The position numbers and the translations under genes are program-made. Shown piece by piece: positions 1-9,089 of a DNA stretch of 21,402 bases. The notes under the pieces were generated by a model. That model did no database searches. It saw only the letters and a list, made by a program, of their open reading frames with translations, and was not told the origin of the DNA. Positions within the stretch are counted from its first letter, which is position 1; each line of letters begins with the position of its first letter. Origin of the DNA: Clostridia bacterium (lineage in GTDB: Bacteria > Bacillota_A > Clostridia > Oscillospirales > CAG-272); contig JAFTKI010000063.1 of assembly GCA_017453335.1 (NCBI GenBank), positions 1 through 21,402 of the forward strand. The letters are read 5' to 3'.

Positions 1-398
1 ATGTCAACATATACACCGCACAAATGTAGCCACTTTATAATATCGAATCGTTCGTTTAAGGACCGTCGGGGACGCCGGTCCCTACAAGTTTGTACGTATT
101 TTTTAATAATGCGCCTATCCCTGCGTTTAATTTTTTCACGTTCGCGTCAGCGAACATTTCACATTTGCAAAGCAAATATTTCACTGCGAAGCAATATCAC
201 TTGCCCCGTGGGGCAAATATCGTTGCGTATCCGTTTCGGATACGCTGTGGGTCCCTGTTTCTTGCGGCAGCTATTCTACTGTATGCGTACAAAAGAAAAA
301 ACGCTGTTTTACGAACGAACAGCGTACTGCACCATATTTATTTTTTTCCTTTTGTTTGAAAGTTTTGAAGATGTGGAAACTTTTTCAAAAGTTTCCAC
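1..398 (-). repeat. Intergenic composite repeat (family B), right-hand copy
   Basis: This gene-free stretch aligns by eye with 14407-14717 in the same orientation. Shared blocks are AATGTAGCCA near the left end, an identical 28-base GC-rich block (60-87), GCGCCTATCC, the block TTTCTTGCGGCAGCTATTCT (about 259-278), the block ACGAACAGCGTACTGCAC and a terminal hairpin at 373-398. Compared with the other copy it carries about 110 extra bases (133-245) made of short hairpins. The left end probably continues outside the window. Open frames here are short and unlike known proteins, so I call it non-coding. Confidence 0.75.
133..245. repeat. String of five short hairpins with a conserved spacer
   Basis: Five small inverted repeats follow one another: 140-155 (GTTCGC/GCGAAC), 163-177 (ATTTGC/GCAAAT), 185-193 (TGC/GCA), 201-216 (TTGCCCC/GGGGCAA) and 225-245 (GCGTATCCG/CGGATACGC). 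They are separated by ATTTCAC (156-162), ATTTCAC (178-184), ATATCAC (194-200) and ATATCGT (217-223). The stems differ in sequence while the spacers are conserved. The block interrupts the family B repeat. Confidence 0.75.
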
Positions 399-450
399 GA
401 AAAATTTTTAAAAGGGGTGCGGGGGAACTTCTTGAAAGAAGTTCCCCCGC
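373..450 (-). terminator. Tandem hairpin terminator after the zinc-ribbon gene
   Basis: Two perfect inverted repeats lie just downstream of the minus-strand gene ending at 469. The first has arms 419-433 and 436-450 (GCGGGGGAACTTCTT with its complement) and is followed on the minus strand by ACCCCTTTTTAAAAATTTTT. The second has arms 373-384 and 387-398 (GTGGAAACTTTT with its complement), followed by ATCTTCAAAACTTTC. Position and T-rich tail fit intrinsic termination of the gyrA transcript. Confidence 0.75.
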
Positions 451-468
451 AAAAACCTCACCTTACAA

Positions 469-1341
469 TCACCCGGTAAAGGAATGGAGGAACCATTGAC
501 CGTCCTGAAGGACGAGGGTAACGGTGGCGGGGTTGACAACAGAGGGGGTTGAAGAGAGCCACGAATCCATTTGAACGACGACACGTTCGTTATTACTGGG
601 TTCGATGATCTCCATTGTAGAGTAGTCATAAAGGCGCATACCGCTATCCTTGAGGTAATCGTCAGCTGCGTTTTCCGACATATAGATCCACTCGTTTGCT
701 TCCTCGTAGCGCGCACGCGCAACGCTGCCGTCCTCCGAGACATAGCCGTCAAAGAGGGTGGGATACATCACCGAATCCAGCCATTCTTTGCTGTAAATGG
801 TCTCGGCTTCGGCTTTGATCTGGTCGATCGAGGTAAACATGGTATAATCGGACACGACCAGATATCCTCCCGGCACACCGTTTCCGCGGAAATACAGGTG
901 ATTGATCTCGGCGTACTCGGAATCCTCGGCGTAGGTTGGGAGTCCCTTACCGTACAAAAGCGTATTGAATCGGTTGGCAGACTCGACCAGCTCGACCACG
1001 CGGTCATAGATCTCCTCTACGTGGGGAGGCGGTGCCGAGCAGACTTGAAAACCGACCACCAGACCGATCAGGAGAGCTGCCGCGAGAATGAAGCACAAGA
1101 CCCGTTTTTTCTTGTTGCCAAAGAACGGAGTCTTCTTTTTGGCGGTGTGGGTTGCGGCATCGTCTTCCTCTGCCGCAACCTTTTCCACAGCCTCTGTCAC
1201 TTCCTCGGTGCCGTCGGTTTTTCCGTCGCTTTTCAGCTCCTCAACCGTCAGCTCCGCCTTGCAGAAGGGGCATTCTACGGTCAATTCCCCATCTTCGACC
1301 TCCAACGGCACGCCGCAGCTTTTACAAGTGTATTTTGCCAT
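469..1341 (-). CDS. Zinc-ribbon, single-pass membrane protein of unknown function
   Basis: This 290-residue protein was not assigned to a named family. It has an N-terminal zinc ribbon with C6-x2-C9 and C24-x2-C27. An acidic, Thr/Ala-rich linker (about 35-65) and a Lys-rich stretch lead into one hydrophobic helix (about 81-100). About 190 residues follow that should lie outside the cell if the positive-inside rule holds. The C-terminal part ends in a pattern resembling the last strand of small secreted beta domains (VTLVLQDGQWFL). The ATG is preceded by TAGGAGG at 5-base spacing. The gene starts 12 bases after the gyrA stop, so it is probably cotranscribed with gyrA. The layout suggests a sensor or envelope protein, but this is inference only. 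Confidence 0.8.
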   Translation of the reverse strand: MAKYTCKSCGVPLEVEDGELTVECPFCKAELTVEELKSDGKTDGTEEVTEAVEKVAAEEDDAATHTAKKKTPFFGNKKKRVLCFILAAALLIGLVVGFQVCSAPPPHVEEIYDRVVELVESANRFNTLLYGKGLPTYAEDSEYAEINHLYFRGNGVPGGYLVVSDYTMFTSIDQIKAEAETIYSKEWLDSVMYPTLFDGYVSEDGSVARARYEEANEWIYMSENAADDYLKDSGMRLYDYSTMEIIEPSNNERVVVQMDSWLSSTPSVVNPATVTLVLQDGQWFLHSFTG

Positions 1342-1353
1342 GGAAGCCTCCTA

Positions 1354-3894
1354 TCAAGATTCTACGGTCGGCTCTGCAGCGGGAGCTTCACTCACTGCCG
1401 TATCGCCTTCCTCCGTGTTTTCGTCAATCTCCTCGTGTGCCGTGGTGGTGAAGTTCACCAGCGTCTGGTCGTCGCCAAGGCGCATCAAAATGACACCTCC
1501 CGCGCTTCTGGAACGGCTGGGAATACCTGCCACGGGGGTACGGATAATGGTACCCGAATCGGTGATCATCATCAGGTCGTCTTTATCGTCCACTGCCGCG
1601 ATACCGGTCAGAATTCCGCTCTTATCGGTGAGGTTATAGCAGGTCACGCCGAAGCCACCGCGATGCTTCATCAAGCGGAAATCTTCAAACGGGCTGCGTT
1701 TTCCAAAGCCCTTTTGCGTGATACACAAAAGATCCTTGCCCTCTTCCACCACGCAAACGCCTACCACGTAGTCGCCGTCGCGCAGGCTGATGCCGCGCAC
1801 ACCGCGTGCAGTACGTCCCATTGCGCGCACATTGGACTCGGAGAAGCGAACCGCCTGTCCGTGTGCCGTTGCCAGCAACAGGTCACATTCGCCGTAGGTT
1901 GCCACCACGAATACCAGCTCGTCACCCTCGTCGAGGTTGAGCGCGATCTTTCCGCCCTTGCGCTGATACTCGTATTCGGACAAGAGGGTACGCTTGATCA
2001 CACCGTGCTTGGTAACCATCGTCAGATATTGATCCTCGGTGAAGGCATCCACGCTGATGCAAGCCGTGATCTTCTCGCCCTCGGTCAATTCCAGAATATT
2101 TACGATATTTTGTCCCTTAGAGGTTCTGCCCGCCTCGGGAATCAGATATGCCTTGCGCATCTGCACCTTACCCGTGTTGGTGAACATCATCAGATAAGAG
2201 TGGCTGTTCACGGCAATCACCTTTTCGATATAGTCCTCGTCCTTGGTAGCCATCCCGATGATGCCCTTTCCGCCGCGGTGCTGTGCGGCGTAGGTGTCGG
2301 CAGGCAGGCGCTTGATATAGCCTGCATGCGTGAGCGTAATTATACAGCTATGACGCTCGATGAGATCCTCCAGAATGATCTCCTGCTCGGCAGGCAGGAT
2401 ATCGGTACGGCGCTCATCGGCAAACTTGTCGCGGATCGCACCCATTTCGTCCTTGATGATCTGCTTGACCTTACCCATATCGGCAAGAATTCCCTCCAGC
2501 TCCAGAATCAGCGCGTGCAGACGAGCCAGCTCGTCCTCGATCTTGCTTCTCTCCATGCCCGTCAGCTTACCAAGCGTCATTTCCACGATGGCTTGCGCCT
2601 GCAGGTCGGAAAGACCGAAGCGCTCCATCAGCTTGACCTTGGATTCGGGGATCGAGGGAGAGGTCTTCATGATCTGCACGATCTCATCGATGTTATCCAG
2701 CGCGATCTTGTATCCCTCGAATATATGAGCCTTTGCGCGTGCCTTGTCCAGATCGAACTGGGTACGGCGCACGATGACCTGCTCCTGATGCGCGATGTAG
2801 TGATCGAGGATCTGCGGCAGGGTGAGTACCTTGGGCTCGTTGTTGACCAGTGCCAGCATATTGATGGCAAAGGTGCTTTGAAGCTGCGTGTATTTGTAAA
2901 GCTGGTTGAGCAGGATCTGCGAGTTCAGATCGCGGCGGTATTCCACCACGATGCGCATACCCTCTCTGCCCGATTCGTCTCTCAGCTCGGTGATGCCCTC
3001 GATCTTTTTGTCCTTCACGCACTGCGCGATCGATTCACAAAGCTGGCTCTTGTTGACACCGTAAGGGATCTCGGTGAAAATGATGCGGCGGTGATCCTCT
3101 TCCACGGTAGCACGCGCGCGTACCATGATGTGTCCCTTACCCGTGGTGTATGCCTGACGAATTCCGTTGATACCGTAAATGGTGGCGTAGGTCGGGAAAT
3201 CGGGGCCCTTGATATATTCCATCAACTCGTCCACGGTGGACTCGGGATGATCCATGCGGTAAATGGTGGCATCGATCACCTCACCCAGATTGTGAGGCGG
3301 AATGTTGGTTGCCATACCAACCGCAATACCCATCGATCCGTTGACCAACAGGTTGGGGAAGCGTGACGGCAGAACCGTTGGCTCCTGCAAACGGTTATCA
3401 AAGTTGGGCATCATGGGAACCACGTTTTTATCGAGGTCACGCATCATTTCGTCGGAAATGCGGTCCAGACGTGCTTCGGTATAACGGTATGCAGCCGCAC
3501 CGTCACCGTCCACCGAACCAAAGTTTCCGTGTCCCTCGATCAGCGTGTAGCGCATGGAGAAATCCTGCGCCATACGCACCATCGTGCCGTAAACAGCCGC
3601 GTCACCGTGAGGATGATAGCGTCCCAGCACGTTACCGACCGTGGTTGCCGACTTGCGGAAGGGCTTGCTGTGCGTCAGTCCGTCCTCGTACATCGCGTAC
3701 AGGATTCTGCGCGCGCCGGGCTTCATACCGTCACGCACATCGGGCAGCGCACGCGCCACGATAACCGACATGGAATACTCGATGAAGGATTTTTTAACCT
3801 CCTTTTCCATGCCGACCTCAACGATCTTTTGGTTTTCAAACAGCGCAATCTCTTCTTGCTGTTTCTTCAATTCTTGTTCTTTTTGGTTTGCCAC
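1354..3894 (-). CDS. gyrA: DNA gyrase subunit A
   Basis: This is the 846-residue breakage-reunion subunit of type IIA topoisomerase; with GyrB it introduces negative supercoils. The core [20 protein letters not shown] (about 41-60), the HPHGD motif (94-98) and catalytic Tyr138 in AAYRYTE are visible. The C-terminal beta-pinwheel carries a GyrA-box variant, QHRGGKG, instead of the usual QRRGGKG, which supports gyrase over topoisomerase IV. The start is GTG at 3892-3894, preceded by AGGAAAGGG. The N-terminus has about 34 residues before the conserved core, rich in Lys and Glu. Positions equivalent to E. coli Ser83 and Asp87 are Ala99 and Gly103. mreC and mreD separate it from gyrB, and a small zinc-ribbon gene follows closely. 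Confidence 0.97.
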   Translation of the reverse strand: MANQKEQELKKQQEEIALFENQKIVEVGMEKEVKKSFIEYSMSVIVARALPDVRDGMKPGARRILYAMYEDGLTHSKPFRKSATTVGNVLGRYHPHGDAAVYGTMVRMAQDFSMRYTLIEGHGNFGSVDGDGAAAYRYTEARLDRISDEMMRDLDKNVVPMMPNFDNRLQEPTVLPSRFPNLLVNGSMGIAVGMATNIPPHNLGEVIDATIYRMDHPESTVDELMEYIKGPDFPTYATIYGINGIRQAYTTGKGHIMVRARATVEEDHRRIIFTEIPYGVNKSQLCESIAQCVKDKKIEGITELRDESGREGMRIVVEYRRDLNSQILLNQLYKYTQLQSTFAINMLALVNNEPKVLTLPQILDHYIAHQEQVIVRRTQFDLDKARAKAHIFEGYKIALDNIDEIVQIMKTSPSIPESKVKLMERFGLSDLQAQAIVEMTLGKLTGMERSKIEDELARLHALILELEGILADMGKVKQIIKDEMGAIRDKFADERRTDILPAEQEIILEDLIERHSCIITLTHAGYIKRLPADTYAAQHRGGKGIIGMATKDEDYIEKVIAVNSHSYLMMFTNTGKVQMRKAYLIPEAGRTSKGQNIVNILELTEGEKITACISVDAFTEDQYLTMVTKHGVIKRTLLSEYEYQRKGGKIALNLDEGDELVFVVATYGECDLLLATAHGQAVRFSESNVRAMGRTARGVRGISLRDGDYVVGVCVVEEGKDLLCITQKGFGKRSPFEDFRLMKHRGGFGVTCYNLTDKSGILTGIAAVDDKDDLMMITDSGTIIRTPVAGIPSRSRSAGGVILMRLGDDQTLVNFTTTAHEEIDENTEEGDTAVSEAPAAEPTVES

Positions 3895-4015
3895 GATTGT
3901 TTACCCTTTCCTGTCAAATTTTATGAGTAAATAATTTTCTTCTTTTTAATAATTTTTTCTTTATCGGCTACGCTTTCTAAGCGTGTAGACCAAAGCAAGC
4001 ACAATTTTCAAATAA

Positions 4016-4070
4016 AAACAACCCCTCCGTCTCGCTTTGCGAGCCACCTCCCCTTACACAGGGGAGGCAT
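4016..4070 (+). repeat. Solo end of a small TIR element
   Basis: The gap between mreD and gyrA holds a fragment with the terminal pattern ACAACCCCTCCGTC, then a hairpin CTCGCTTTGCGAG and the inverted repeat CTCCCCT-TACAC-AGGGGAG. It resembles the left end of the complete element at 8210-8361 (ACAATCCCTCAGTCA, then CTCCCTT-TACAC-AAGGGAG). No matching right end was found nearby, so this appears to be a truncated copy. Confidence 0.6.
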
Positions 4071-4120
4071 CAAAGAATCATTTGCTACCAAATCTACCTT
4101 TTGTCTACAGTCTGTGAAAG

Positions 4121-4666
4121 CTACGCTTTCTTTTCCAGCCAACCGCACAGCAGCCGCATCGGAAAATACAGCGCAAGCCCTGCCAGTGCCGTTCCGAACA
4201 GCTCGGGCAGTACCGCTCCCAAAAGGAGCGCTGCAAAATTCGATGAACCCAACACGATCCATGCGTAAAGCACCGTGATCACGGCGCGGTACACCAGCGT
4301 GACCGCTAAAAAGATCAGATATTGCACCAATCCCTTTTGCGACTCCTTGCGCGCGTAGTACCCTGTCAGATACCCCGCTAACAGATAGCACAGCGGCAAC
4401 ACCGAGATTCCCGATGTTCCCAGCGCATCGATCAGAAATCCCGCGCCGATCCCGCTGACTGCTCCCGTGTAAGGTCCCGTAAAAAATCCGATGCAAAGCA
4501 CCGCCGCGATCATCAGATCGGGAATGGCTCCGAAGATCCGAAACCGCCCGAAAAACGATAGCTGAATGACAGAGAGCAGCAAGAGCAACAGGGAAATAAC
4601 TACCACGTATCTCACCGATTGCTTCCGCGTTTGCGCATGCCGTCCCAAGATGTATTTCTGTGACAT
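4121..4666 (-). CDS. mreD: Rod shape-determining membrane protein MreD
   Basis: A hydrophobic protein of 181 residues with about five membrane helices, including a long one at about 18-38, and the MreD-like pattern GAIPDLMIAAVLCIGFFTGP. MreD works with MreC, MreB and RodA/PBP2 in the elongasome that guides lateral wall synthesis. The ATG lies 4 bases after the mreC stop, and its Shine-Dalgarno GGGAGG sits inside the end of mreC at 8-base spacing, so the two genes are translationally linked. mreB is not in the window. The family diverges quickly, so the call rests on hydropathy, length and the mreC partner as much as on sequence. Confidence 0.87.
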   Translation of the reverse strand: MSQKYILGRHAQTRKQSVRYVVVISLLLLLLSVIQLSFFGRFRIFGAIPDLMIAAVLCIGFFTGPYTGAVSGIGAGFLIDALGTSGISVLPLCYLLAGYLTGYYARKESQKGLVQYLIFLAVTLVYRAVITVLYAWIVLGSSNFAALLLGAVLPELFGTALAGLALYFPMRLLCGWLEKKA

Positions 4667-4670
4667 TTCT

Positions 4671-5501
4671 TCAGCCTCCCGCGTAGCCCGTGACGATCAT
4701 CATGTACTGAAGCGAGGAAAAATCCACCGCCGGCGCAATAATTGCCACCGGTGTGCGGTTGTATTCGTCATGCTGTACCTCGGTCACCGTCCCGATCGGC
4801 AGATCGGCAGGATAAACGCTTCCCGTTCCGCTGGAAAGGATCGTATCTCCCACTTGAATGTCGGCGTTCTCGTCCATATAGGACATCTTGCAAACACCCT
4901 GCTCCTTCATCGAAGGATCTCCGCTGACCATTCCCAAAGAGCCCGACCGTGACACATACGCGCCCACAGCACCCTTGTCCTCGATCAGCGTGGAAACCAT
5001 GCACCAGTTGAGCCCTACCTCGGTCACATAGCCCACAATGCCCTCCTTGACCACCACAGGCATATTCACGGCAATTCCATGCAGACTTCCCCGATTGAGC
5101 GTAAAGCCCGTCATGTAGTTTCCCGCGGCGTGTCCGATGACCATGCCCTCCTCAAACTGCAGCTCTGGATATTTGGTCTTCATATCAAGATATTCGCGCA
5201 ACCGCTCGTTTTCTTTTTCCAAACGCTCGGCGCGGTCCTGCTGCTCACGAAGCGCGGCATTCTCGTCCTTTAAGGCTTGGTTCTCCTCCGTGAGCGTGTC
5301 CACTCCCGAAAAATACCGCCCAAGTCCCTCAAAGCCGTCGCCAATAGCGGTCACACACCAGCGGATTGGAGCCGTCACCGTTCCGATGATGTCCTTCGCC
5401 AGCCCTGTGTAGCCCATCATCGACAGAGTGGACGGTACCACACATAATACCACCGCTACGCATAAGCAGATGATAAAAAATTTGTTTTGAAATAGTTTCA
5501 T
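4671..5501 (-). CDS. mreC: Rod shape-determining protein MreC
   Basis: A 276-residue bitopic membrane protein of the cell-wall elongation machinery. A single signal-anchor helix (about 8-24) is followed by a coiled coil rich in Glu, Lys and Arg (about 70-107) and then the two-lobed beta domain with EGMVIGHAAGNYMTGFTLNRG and VVKEGIVGYVTEVG. I place the start at the ATG of 5499-5501, directly before the signal anchor. No clear Shine-Dalgarno precedes it. An upstream in-frame GTG at 5547-5549 would begin inside a perfect hairpin and add residues encoded by it, which seems unlikely. It overlaps functionally with mreD, which follows after 4 bases. Confidence 0.92.
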   Translation of the reverse strand: MKLFQNKFFIICLCVAVVLCVVPSTLSMMGYTGLAKDIIGTVTAPIRWCVTAIGDGFEGLGRYFSGVDTLTEENQALKDENAALREQQDRAERLEKENERLREYLDMKTKYPELQFEEGMVIGHAAGNYMTGFTLNRGSLHGIAVNMPVVVKEGIVGYVTEVGLNWCMVSTLIEDKGAVGAYVSRSGSLGMVSGDPSMKEQGVCKMSYMDENADIQVGDTILSSGTGSVYPADLPIGTVTEVQHDEYNRTPVAIIAPAVDFSSLQYMMIVTGYAGG

Positions 5502-5517
5502 TTGGTTTTTGTTTTTC

Positions 5518-5547
5518 GTGGGAAAACTTTTGAAAAAGTTTTCCCAC
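5518..5547. other. Terminator-like hairpin just upstream of mreC
   Basis: A perfect inverted repeat with 14-base arms (GTGGGAAAACTTTT, 5518-5531, and its complement, 5534-5547) ends 17 bases before the mreC ATG. On the plus strand it is followed by ACCCTTTCAAAACTTTC, the same tail that follows terminators on the minus strand elsewhere, so it is oriented away from mreC. It is probably one arm of the composite repeat that fills 5518-6035. It could also act as a leader hairpin in the mreC transcript. Confidence 0.55.
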
Positions 5548-5646
5548 ACCCTTTCAAAACTTTCAAATAAGGTTTTATTTTGAATTTTGTGCGGTACGCT
5601 GTTTCATACAAACAGCGCTTTACTAAACGCCGTCTTACCGACGGCT

Positions 5647-5910
5647 ACACCTCATCCACCGCTTTGCGAGAACCCCCAAAACTCACAAGTTCGTTTCGGG
5701 GAACCCCGCTGCGGTCCCCCTTCTCCTCAAGGAGAAGGCTCTCAAAGTTCCTTCCTTTGGCAAGATTATTCGGTGAAGTATTCTTAATCTCAATGCATTA
5801 TTAAATATAGATAGACAAAAAGGCTATCCCATAATTTTTTCAAGCGGTTGATTTTTGAAAGCCTTCTCCTTGAGGAGAAGGTGTCACGCTTGTCGTGACG
5901 GATGAGGTGT
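5647..5910 (+). mobile_element. MITE-like element, family A, copy 1
   Basis: A 264-bp non-coding element with ends ACACCTCATCC and GGATGAGGTGT as terminal inverted repeats. Inside each end is the palindrome CCTTCTCCT-CAAGGAGAAGG or its inverse. The core matches the family A copy at 12678-12964 read on the other strand, for example CTCAAAGTTCC, TTGGCAAG, TAGACA and CAAGCGGTTGAT. Its first 118 bases nearly match the copy entering at 21218. There is no transposase gene, so mobility would depend on an enzyme encoded elsewhere. No convincing target duplication was seen. Confidence 0.75.
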
Positions 5911-6035
5911 TCTCGCGTCTGTAGAATTCTTGGGGAAGGGACCCCAAGAATTTGCGGGAGCTATTCCGCCGTCCGTGTACACTGTTCAAGCCTTGTTTGC
6001 TTGGAACAGCGCACAGCACCATAGCAACTTCTTCA

Positions 6036-6088
6036 AAGCGCCGAATGCAAATGAAGCGTGTTTAGCGCTTCATTTGTGTTTGGCGCTT
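6036..6088. other. Nested hairpin downstream of gyrB
   Basis: An outer pair AAGCGCC (6036-6042) and GGCGCTT (6082-6088) encloses a perfect 10-base stem AAATGAAGCG (6049-6058) and CGCTTCATTT (6066-6075) with a 7-base loop. The 6-base internal bulges are nearly symmetrical. It lies about 70 bases beyond the gyrB stop, past the main terminator hairpin. It could be a second terminator element, a processing site or part of a repeat. Confidence 0.5.
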
Positions 6089-6115
6089 CCCCATTTTTTT
6101 TAAGTTTTGGGAGGT

Positions 6116-6145
6116 GTCGGAACCCTTTTCCAAAAGGGTTCTGAC
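6116..6145 (-). terminator. Hairpin terminator of gyrB
   Basis: Arms 6116-6129 (GTCGGAACCCTTTT) and 6132-6145 pair along 14 bases with one G-U pair and a 2-base loop, 13 bases after the gyrB stop. On the minus strand the tail is ACCTCCCAAAACTT and lacks a U-run, as at several other terminators in this window. Confidence 0.65.
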
Positions 6146-6158
6146 AAAAACGCATCCC

Positions 6159-8174
<2,016 letters not shown>

Positions 8175-8209
8175 TTAAGCATCAAATTTTTTTAATAAAA
8201 CTCAAAAAC

Positions 8210-8361
8210 ACAATCCCTCAGTCAGCCCGTGGGCTGACAGCTCCCTTTACACAAGGGAGCCAAAAAAAGGTAACTTTCCGACCAAAAGGCTTTGTTTTTG
8301 TAGAAAATGTATTCCTTAAAGCCGAGGTGGCATTTTCGCAAGAAAATGACGGAGGGATTGT
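8210..8361 (+). mobile_element. Small TIR element between remB and gyrB
   Basis: A 152-bp non-coding element. Its ends ACAATCCCTCAGTCA (8210-8224) and the complement of ACAATCCCTCCGTCA (8347-8361) match at 14 of 15 positions. Inside are GTCAGCCCGTGGGCTGAC and CTCCCTT-TACAC-AAGGGAG near the left end and CATTTTCGCAAGAAAATG near the right. A truncated relative lies at 4016-4070. It fills most of the remB-gyrB gap and must lie in or near the gyrB promoter region. Confidence 0.65.
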
Positions 8362-8457
8362 CTTGTTAAATTTATTAGCCACCTTTCTCTTTTTATCTCA
8401 GCGAAATTTGAAAATCCTCTTCAATAAAATGCTTTAAAAGGTTTTTGAAGAGGGGGT

Positions 8458-8496
8458 GCGGGGGAGAAACTTTTTCCCAAAAAGATTCTTCCCCGC
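8458..8496 (-). terminator. Hairpin terminator after remB
   Basis: An imperfect stem pairs 8458-8475 with 8479-8496 (GCGGGGGA...CTTTTT against AAAAAG...TTCCCCGC), 18 bases after the remB stop. The minus-strand tail is ACCCCCTCTTCAAAAACC. It should end the GH127-GDPD-membrane-remB transcript and separate it from gyrB. Confidence 0.65.
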
Positions 8497-8514
8497 ATCT
8501 CTCCCATTCCCTTC

Positions 8515-8763
8515 TCACATTCTTCCTGCCAAGGAAGCTGTGGAAAGCTGAGAAAAGCAGATGCAGTAGCAATTTTTTCGTCGGTCACGGTACAGCACGA
8601 AGGATTTCGGAATCTCCTCGGATGCAAAGCTGACACGCGCGGACTGGCTTGCTGCCTTGATATATTTTTTCGTCACCGCAGACACCGTTGCTGTGTCGGC
8701 ATCAAAAATTCCCACGATATCACGGATGCGGATATTTTGATTGTTTCCTACGTGCAGATACAT
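8515..8763 (-). CDS. remB: RemB-like DUF370 regulatory protein
   Basis: An 82-residue protein of the RemA/RemB (DUF370) family. The start MYLHVGNNQNIRIRDIVGIF, the DTATVSAVTKKYIKAA stretch and EEIPKSFVLYRDRR match the family pattern. In Bacillus the homologue (YaaB) also lies between recF and gyrB; RemA, the better studied paralogue, is a DNA-binding activator of matrix and osmoprotection genes. I chose the ATG at 8761-8763 because GGAG lies 8 bases upstream inside the end of the preceding gene, and the conserved protein begins here. The extra residues of the longer frame are not family-like. The last 15 residues (CFSQLSTASLAGRM) are less conserved. Confidence 0.88.
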   Translation of the reverse strand: MYLHVGNNQNIRIRDIVGIFDADTATVSAVTKKYIKAASQSARVSFASEEIPKSFVLYRDRRKNCYCICFSQLSTASLAGRM

Positions 8764-8768
8764 CTTTA

Positions 8769-9086
8769 TTACTCCATCGGATCGTCTTTTTTGTTCTTTT
8801 TGAGATAACAAACGATCTCCGTTACTCCGATCAGTGTAAAAGCTGCCGCTAAGATCGCGTCCTCAATCAAGTCCTGCTGATCGATCGGTGTTCCAAACAG
8901 CGTTTTCCCAAGTGAGATCAACGCAACTCCTGCCAACACCAAGGTCATGATCGCAATTCCCTTTTCGGGTTCTCTCTTTCCCATCAGCAAACGGATCCAC
9001 AAATACACCATCAGAAGCAACATGAAAATATAGATCAGAAAGATCCCTTTTCCCGTTGCCGTTGCGGTATCAATCGAGCCGAACAT
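8769..9086 (-). CDS. Small three-helix membrane protein, unknown function
   Basis: A 105-residue protein not recognised as a known family. It has three hydrophobic segments (about 14-34, 43-60 and 75-94) and a charged C-terminal tail with KKNKKDD. The N-terminal 13 residues are polar and Thr/Ala-rich. The ATG is preceded by GAGG at 7 bases. It begins 3 bases after the stop of the nitrilase-GDPD gene and ends 5 bases before the remB start, so all three are surely on one transcript. Tight packing suggests a role linked to one neighbour, for instance as a membrane tether, but nothing in the sequence proves this. Confidence 0.8.
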   Translation of the reverse strand: MFGSIDTATATGKGIFLIYIFMLLLMVYLWIRLLMGKREPEKGIAIMTLVLAGVALISLGKTLFGTPIDQQDLIEDAILAAAFTLIGVTEIVCYLKKNKKDDPME

Positions 9087-9089
9087 TTC

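Larger units (their letters stand above)
5518..6035. repeat. Composite family B repeat split by a MITE-like element
   Basis: The left arm (5518-5646) has the hairpin, tail and GTGCGGTACGCTG block of family B in plus orientation. The right arm (about 5918-6035) has the same family inverted, including the hairpin AATTCTTGGGG/CCCCAAGAATT (5925-5952), GCGGGAGCTATT and GCGCTGTTC-type sequence read on the minus strand. Between them lies a complete family A element (5647-5910). The same two-arm layout, without the insertion, fills the dnaN-recF gap. No coding sequence is supported here. Confidence 0.6.

Noticed and set aside
133..245. CRISPR-like array
   Set aside because: The constant parts are only 7 bases, the variable parts are palindromes of different length, and no cas gene is present.
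1..411. A 136-residue open frame at the left edge
   Set aside because: The region consists of intergenic repeats also found at 14407-14717, and the translation is rich in Cys, Phe and Arg without any family pattern.
571..3366. A very long open frame on the plus strand opposite gyrA
   Set aside because: It mirrors the gyrA codons on the antisense strand, shows no recognisable motif and has no ribosome site; gyrA is certain. Similar plus-strand frames opposite gyrB, recF, dnaN, dnaA and the GDPD gene are rejected for the same reason.
5647..5910. Target-site duplication of the family A elements
   Set aside because: Copy 2 is flanked by TA on both sides but copy 1 is not, so no duplication can be claimed.
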